NCBI GenBank assembly: GCA_002712575.1
Contig: PATZ01000020.1
Coordinates: 29,332 to 40,149 of the forward strand
DNA: 10,818 nucleotides
Direction of reading: 5' to 3'
Source: Methanobacteriota archaeon
Lineage (GTDB): Archaea; Thermoplasmatota; Poseidoniia; Poseidoniales; Thalassarchaeaceae
The notes under the pieces were generated by a model. It did no database searches and was not told where the DNA came from. It was given only the letters and a program-made list of their open reading frames with translations. Both the position numbers and the translations under genes were made by a program. This document shows, piece after piece, positions 6,843-10,818 of the stretch; position 1 is the stretch's first letter, and each line of letters begins with the position of its first letter.

Positions 6843-9800
6843 TCAATATGCGATTGCAGCTATTGCTGCAACTCTATGTTTAGCAGGGATTTACACTGTA
6901 ATTGGAGCTGCTATGTCAAGCACAGATACTGGAGGTTTCGATTCCGCAGTCGATGATATATTTATTACTCCAGAAGAGGCTCCAAAGGAATGTCCCGAAG
7001 ATGTAGCCACAGTTGGATGTGATTGGGATGGCGATGGAATTCCAGATAGAATGGAACAAACTCTCTACGGGACTAATTGGCAGGATGCAGATACAGATGG
7101 AGATGGTCTTGAAGATGGTTGGGAAATTGATAACGGACTAGATCCTCTTGATACCGGAGAGCCCTGTCTTTCATTCGGAGATGCCGAACAAGGAGATTGT
7201 AAAGATATTCCTATTAATTCTGTTGACACTGAACAAGAAACCGGTGAGCAAAATGAAACATTCCCTAATCCTGACAATGGCCCATTAGGAGATCCAGATA
7301 GAGATGGATTGACTAATCTTGAAGAATCAGAACTCGGAACAAATCCTAATCTGAAAGATAGTGACGGAGATGGACTCAATGATAGATGGGAATCTCAATA
7401 TACCTATGAGATTGTCACTTCGGAAGGACCAATAACACTTCTTGATCCTTTAGATGGCAATTGGAATTGCCCTCTGCTTTCTGCTACTGTACGTGCTGAA
7501 ATAGAATTAGATATCGGTACTTCTCAATGGGAAGAAATGGGGAATCAATTTGGGCATTCATGTGACGCTGTACTCGATTTAGAACAACCCGAACCAGATA
7601 GTTTAAGGAATTATGTCGAAGAAAGATATGATACAAACCCATTGGCAGAAGATAGTGATAATGATCTTATAGACGATAGATATGAAATTGCTTTTGGCTT
7701 TATTGACTTAGATGTCTACTGCGGAGTTCCAGTTTTTGGCGCTCTCTCTATTGAAGCACCTTATACTGATAAAATGACAGCACCGGGGGACTTGACATGG
7801 TTTGAACAAGATATGGACGGAGATGGTAGACTAAACGGCCCAGGTGATTGGGATACTGATGGAGATGGTATGCCTGATGGTTTTGAATACTGTTACAATA
7901 ATCTATTGAATCCTTCAAATTCTACTGATGCTTATGGAGATAATGATGATGATGGGCTAAATAATGTAGAAGAATTCGAAGTTTCTTATATATGGGGAGA
8001 ATCTAATTTCACTAGTCCATTAGACTCAGATACTGATAATGATGGTATGCCGGATGGTTGGGAATATCTCAGTGGCATACATCCTGCCGATGGAAGCAAT
8101 GCAGATGATGACCCAGATTACGATGGTTATGATATTGATGGAGATGGCGGAGTACGATATTCAGATATGCTTGGAGTGAGTACTGTTCAGTCAATACTAG
8201 TTGAAAAGGGAGATTATGTGGTAGAAAATCAAGCGATTTTATGGGTTCAAACAGTTCAAGATGGAAACTATGTTAATATACCAATAAAAACACAAACAGC
8301 TGGTTGGGTTTATCATATAAATATTGAAATCAATGAAGAAGTAACTAGCAGATTACAAGACTTGGTTGTTGTCCTAGAAGAAAATGAAAGATTTACCAAC
8401 TTCAATGAATATAATGCTAGAGACAGAGATTTGGATGGAATTGTTGATGGGAGATCTACCGATCCATTGAATGATGATACTGATAGTGATGGTTTAATTG
8501 ATGGAATTGAAGTAATGGGATGGATGATTAGGATTGTTGATGATGGTGTAAGGGATGTCATTGTTCGAAGTGATCCAGGTTCTTATGATAGTGATAGCGA
8601 TGGGCTCAGTGATTCTGTCGAATATTATGAAACATTCACAAATGCAACAGATAGGGATACAGATGGAGATGGTTTAGAGGATTATAGGGAAGCAATTACT
8701 GGACATTACATAGAGATTAATGGTTCAACGGTTCATTATTTTACCAATGCTTCCGCTTTCGATACTGATAATGATGGCCTTGAAGACGGCGAAGAAGTCA
8801 TTGATGGGATGGATACTTATGTTACGCATGCAAATAATGCCGACACAGATGATGATGGCCTAAATGATGGTGGAGAAGTTCTTTACATACCTCGTCCATG
8901 GCAAAGTCCAACCAGCCCTTTGAATAATGATACAGATGGAGATGGTCAACCTGATGGGTGGGAAATGCAAATCTTTTCTGTTCAGCAGAACACCAATAGC
9001 CACAGTCTATGGATATCAACAACTACTTGGTTACCTCCTAATTGTGATTCTATCTTGGAATGTGGATTAGGTCCTGGGGGTTGGGTCTGGTCAAATTTCA
9101 ATACTGGTTTTTCAACTTCTGGGGATAGAGATGGTGATGGAGTAATGGATCCGAAGTATTTCCTTCATGAAATGAATCTTACTGATTTTACAGTACCTGA
9201 ACAAGGTAGATGGGCCCTTAATCCATCTAGTGTTTTACAAGATTCAATTTATGACATTGATAATGATACTTTGCAAAACTCATTGGAAGCGCCTGATAGG
9301 TGGAATACAAATCCAGTAGACCATGACAGTGATGGAGATTTATTACCAGATGGTTGGGAAGTATCAAACACCGAACAGGCATTAACTTTAGGCTTAGTCG
9401 ATAATAATACCTTGAGTGCATTAGGTTCTCGTGGACCAATGGATCCTAGGATGCCGGATTCCGATTTAGATGGCATTGATGATGGACAAGAAGATTTTGA
9501 TGGAGATGGTTTGAATGTAACCTATTTGAAAAACCGCTACTGTCCAGGGTGGGAAGATCCTCAGAATTCAGAGTGTCACATAGATCCATTTGGAAGTGGC
9601 GCAAGATTTTACAATGACTTAGCAAACTTCACAAATTATGAAGAATATCAAAATGGTACTAATCCTATTTTGACCGATTCAGATTTATGTGCAGACGGCT
9701 CCTGGTGTCCAGATGGTTGGTCTGATGGATCAGAGGTTTATCACCAAGATCAAGATGGAGATGGAATGTGGTCGGGATGGGAATATTTCTTTGACTTTGA

Positions 9801-9939
9801 TCCTTATGACGCATCTGATGCATCAATAGATTCCGATGGAGATGGCTACATAAACAAATGTGAAAATAAATGGAATACTAATCCAAAAGATCCACTAAGT
9901 TTCCCTTCTCAAGGTGAACTTTGTGATAATTATGATTAA
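6826..9939 (+). CDS. Secreted/anchored thrombospondin type-3 repeat Ca-binding protein
   Basis: Large extracellular protein of 1037 residues. A hydrophobic stretch at about residues 8-30 (AIAAIAATLCLAGIYTVIGA) acts as a signal peptide or N-terminal anchor; it has no Lys/Arg in front and no clear lipobox. From residue 66 to about 1010 there are roughly 23-24 acidic loops of the form DxDxDGxxDGWE (for example DWDGDG, DTDGDG, DSDNDL, DTDNDG, DFDGDG), the calcium-binding thrombospondin type-3 pattern, often followed by a TNP element. Connecting segments carry scattered cysteines (likely disulfides) and many N-x-S/T sequons. Residues ~450-520 interrupt the loops with a probable barrel-sandwich domain. 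There is no C-terminal membrane anchor or sorting motif. GTG 6826 is the only usable start: an in-frame TAG sits at 6808. A role in surface adhesion, structure or polymer capture is inferred; no enzyme domain is seen. Confidence 0.9.
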   Translation: MALNHNQYAIAAIAATLCLAGIYTVIGAAMSSTDTGGFDSAVDDIFITPEEAPKECPEDVATVGCDWDGDGIPDRMEQTLYGTNWQDADTDGDGLEDGWEIDNGLDPLDTGEPCLSFGDAEQGDCKDIPINSVDTEQETGEQNETFPNPDNGPLGDPDRDGLTNLEESELGTNPNLKDSDGDGLNDRWESQYTYEIVTSEGPITLLDPLDGNWNCPLLSATVRAEIELDIGTSQWEEMGNQFGHSCDAVLDLEQPEPDSLRNYVEERYDTNPLAEDSDNDLIDDRYEIAFGFIDLDVYCGVPVFGALSIEAPYTDKMTAPGDLTWFEQDMDGDGRLNGPGDWDTDGDGMPDGFEYCYNNLLNPSNSTDAYGDNDDDGLNNVEEFEVSYIWGESNFTSPLDSDTDNDGMPDGWEYLSGIHPADGSNADDDPDYDGYDIDGDGGVRYSDMLGVSTVQSILVEKGDYVVENQAILWVQTVQDGNYVNIPIKTQTAGWVYHINIEINEEVTSRLQDLVVVLEENERFTNFNEYNARDRDLDGIVDGRSTDPLNDDTDSDGLIDGIEVMGWMIRIVDDGVRDVIVRSDPGSYDSDSDGLSDSVEYYETFTNATDRDTDGDGLEDYREAITGHYIEINGSTVHYFTNASAFDTDNDGLEDGEEVIDGMDTYVTHANNADTDDDGLNDGGEVLYIPRPWQSPTSPLNNDTDGDGQPDGWEMQIFSVQQNTNSHSLWISTTTWLPPNCDSILECGLGPGGWVWSNFNTGFSTSGDRDGDGVMDPKYFLHEMNLTDFTVPEQGRWALNPSSVLQDSIYDIDNDTLQNSLEAPDRWNTNPVDHDSDGDLLPDGWEVSNTEQALTLGLVDNNTLSALGSRGPMDPRMPDSDLDGIDDGQEDFDGDGLNVTYLKNRYCPGWEDPQNSECHIDPFGSGARFYNDLANFTNYEEYQNGTNPILTDSDLCADGSWCPDGWSDGSEVYHQDQDGDGMWSGWEYFFDFDPYDASDASIDSDGDGYINKCENKWNTNPKDPLSFPSQGELCDNYD
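7090..8946 (+). repeat. Exact 18-base DNA repeat within Ca-loop codons (three copies)
   Basis: GATACAGATGGAGATGGT occurs exactly at 7090-7107, 8656-8673 and 8929-8946, all in the same codon phase and encoding DTDGDG. Many other loops differ from it by one to three bases. Such near-identical codons could support recombination that changes loop number. Confidence 0.8.
8170..8385 (+). other. Barrel-sandwich (biotinyl/lipoyl-like) domain inside the repeat protein
   Basis: Residues ~450-520 break the DxDxDG pattern. They read VQSILVEKGDYVVENQAILW, a short loop (TVQDGNYVN), then IPIKTQTAGWVYHINIEIN and EEVTSRLQDLVVVLEE. This follows the two-fold layout of barrel-sandwich hybrids: strand, xVxxGDxVxxxQxL, hairpin, IxxxxxGxV, then a second xxxxVxxxxxL half. 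The hairpin lacks an MKM or DKA-type modifiable lysine, so cofactor attachment is unlikely; the best analogies are unmodified versions such as those in membrane-fusion proteins. The assignment rests on pattern reading only. Confidence 0.55.
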
Positions 9940-9948
9940 TAGTGATAA

Positions 9949-9958
9949 TTTTATAATT
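9949..9958 (+). promoter_or_regulatory. TATA box of the archease gene
   Basis: TTTTATAATT is centred about 24 bases before the archease ATG at 9978 and sits in the 38-base gap after the repeat protein. There is no Shine-Dalgarno, so the spacing fits a leaderless archaeal transcript with its own promoter. Confidence 0.5.
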
Positions 9959-9977
9959 ATGGGTAGTTGATATATTT

Positions 9978-10454
9978 ATGTCATGGTGGATACTTCCAAC
10001 TACTGCTGATGTAGGAATAAGGGCATTTTCAACATCTCCTTCAGATTTATTAAGAGAAGTTACCTTTGGACTACAGTCAATACAATTATCAGAAGGGGAT
10101 AATGATCAGATAAGTACTATCAATTGTCATTCCGGCCAATGGTCAGTACCACTTTTTGAATCTGATTTAGAGAGGGGTTTAGTACTGTGGCTTGAAGAAG
10201 TACTTTTTCATGGTTCAATTGAAGATAAATGGTTGATGGACGCTTCTTTTAAAATTTCCAATAATTCAATAGATGCCCAAGTATCTTGGATAGATTCTGA
10301 ATTAATTACAAGAGAAATAGAAATTAAGGCTGTAACTATGCATGAACTGATGTTTAAGGAAATATCTGATAATGAGATAGTTGAGGGGATAGAAGGAGTT
10401 ATTCCTACCTTCGAAGGACCAGGATGGGTGGCGCAAGTGGTTCTTGATGTATGA
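9978..10454 (+). CDS. Archease, RtcB-activating protein
   Basis: Archease (158 residues) stimulates RtcB by promoting its guanylylation and multiple turnover. Family marks, in order: N-terminal TADVGIRAFS (residues ~9-18; the usual form is HTADIGIRAYG), an acidic helix followed by LVLWLEEVLFHGS (usual LLxxFLxELL), the basic strand IKAVTMHELMF (usual KAxTYHxL) and the C-terminal GWVAQVVLDV (usual W.xxxVxDI). Length is normal for the family, which is about 140-160 residues. Two substitutions in otherwise conserved spots are notable: Thr for the His before TAD, and Met for Tyr in KAxTYH. The start at ATG 9978 gives the expected N-terminus, with no Shine-Dalgarno and its own TATA-like box. Its client RtcB is encoded 8.6 kb to the left on the other strand. 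It ends 3 bases from the convergent neighbour. Confidence 0.88.
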   Translation: MSWWILPTTADVGIRAFSTSPSDLLREVTFGLQSIQLSEGDNDQISTINCHSGQWSVPLFESDLERGLVLWLEEVLFHGSIEDKWLMDASFKISNNSIDAQVSWIDSELITREIEIKAVTMHELMFKEISDNEIVEGIEGVIPTFEGPGWVAQVVLDV

Positions 10455-10457
10455 AAA

Positions 10458-10817
10458 TTAAGCCTCTATCCTTAGTATACTATTACAGTTAGTACAGGGT
10501 ATTCTCAATGGTCTGACATTGGATTGAACCTGATTAGATTTTCCACAAGAAGGACATTTTACATGTGGACCTCCTATTTTTTTACTTATTTTCTCTATCG
10601 TTCCTGAAGTTGGAGAGACCAATGATATAGGGAAAACTAACAAGATACTGGTTGAAACAATTCCTAAAACAATTTGCATAGGCAGACCCATCCAGTATAT
10701 TGTAAAGGCTAAAGAACCCAGTACCAGAATCGTTACCATTGTTGGTACTCTAGCTCTTTTTTTGGTTAGTGCCATGCCAATCATAAGTGAAATTGAGAGT
10801 GCTAATACAGACATCAT
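10458..10817 (-). CDS. Membrane protein with C-terminal zinc ribbon (start at window edge)
   Basis: At least 119 residues on the minus strand; the methionines at 10817 and 10814 are the first visible ones and the true start may lie beyond the edge. It has three hydrophobic segments (about residues 3-18, 26-43 and 48-66), with a short basic loop KKRARVP between the first two. A linker (EKISKKIGGPHVK) leads to a zinc ribbon with CPSC (Cys88, Cys91) and CTNC (Cys108, Cys111) separated by QVQSNVRPLRIP. The hydrophobic part ends close to the ribbon, which is probably on the cytosolic side given the lysines around it. Function is unknown; ribbons of this kind usually bind protein or nucleic acid. 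The gene is convergent with archease, with three bases between the stop codons. Confidence 0.82.
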   Translation of the reverse strand: MMSVLALSISLMIGMALTKKRARVPTMVTILVLGSLAFTIYWMGLPMQIVLGIVSTSILLVFPISLVSPTSGTIEKISKKIGGPHVKCPSCGKSNQVQSNVRPLRIPCTNCNSILRIEA

Positions 10818-10818
10818 A

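Noticed and set aside
7065..7379. Minus-strand 104-codon open frame opposite the repeat protein
   Set aside because: Ser/Pro-rich composition is what the antisense of GAT/GGA-rich Ca-loop codons produces; similar shadows occur at 8313-8561 and 9227-9476.
8287..8289. Lys488 as a biotin or lipoyl attachment site
   Set aside because: It is not at the hairpin tip and lacks the MKM or DKA context, and the protein appears to be exported.
7021..9880. Dockerin or EF-hand identity for the DxDxDG loops
   Set aside because: Dockerins come as a pair with helix motifs and cohesin partners; here the loops are many, short and spaced irregularly with DGWE endings, as in thrombospondin type-3 repeats.
6780..9939. 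Mobile element or phage origin of the large repeat gene
   Set aside because: No transposase, integrase, terminal inverted repeats or target duplications are visible, and base composition matches the neighbours.
10441..10470. Shared bidirectional terminator between archease and the convergent gene
   Set aside because: The gap is only three bases and shows no T-run or inverted repeat on either strand.

Overview
The window looks like a low-GC archaeal chromosome segment. The best guess is a marine planktonic member of the Thermoplasmatota (Marine Group II/III type). That placement is an inference. It rests on an archaeal-architecture alanyl-tRNA synthetase, an archaeal-type alanine aminotransferase, archease with RtcB, a very large secreted thrombospondin-type-3 Ca-binding protein, a membrane protein with a C-terminal zinc ribbon, AT-rich TATA-like boxes close to start codons, and few Shine-Dalgarno sites. 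No rRNA, tRNA, CRISPR or transposon is visible.

Layout, left to right. On the minus strand, 1-1385 is the RNA ligase RtcB; its last ~25-30 residues lie off the left edge. A ~98-base divergent promoter region separates it from a plus-strand run: alanyl-tRNA synthetase (1484-4360), an alanine-aminotransferase-like PLP enzyme (4440-5639), an unrecognised cytosolic protein that begins 2 bases after the aminotransferase stop (5642-6766), a 1037-residue secreted or membrane-anchored protein with about two dozen DxDxDG loops (6826-9939), and archease (9978-10454). Archease runs convergently, with a 3-base gap, into a minus-strand membrane/zinc-ribbon protein (10458-10817), whose start is at the right edge. 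Coding density is very high and no gene-free stretch exceeds 100 bases.

Two functional pairings stand out. RtcB and its activator archease, which act together in tRNA splicing and RNA repair, are encoded about 8.6 kb apart on opposite strands. The enzyme that interconverts pyruvate and alanine lies directly behind the enzyme that charges tRNA-Ala. The most unusual protein is the secreted Ca-binding repeat protein: in the middle of its DxDxDG loops sits a ~70-residue segment that reads like an unmodified biotinyl/lipoyl-type barrel-sandwich domain. The unrecognised protein downstream of the aminotransferase appears to contain an ancient internal duplication.
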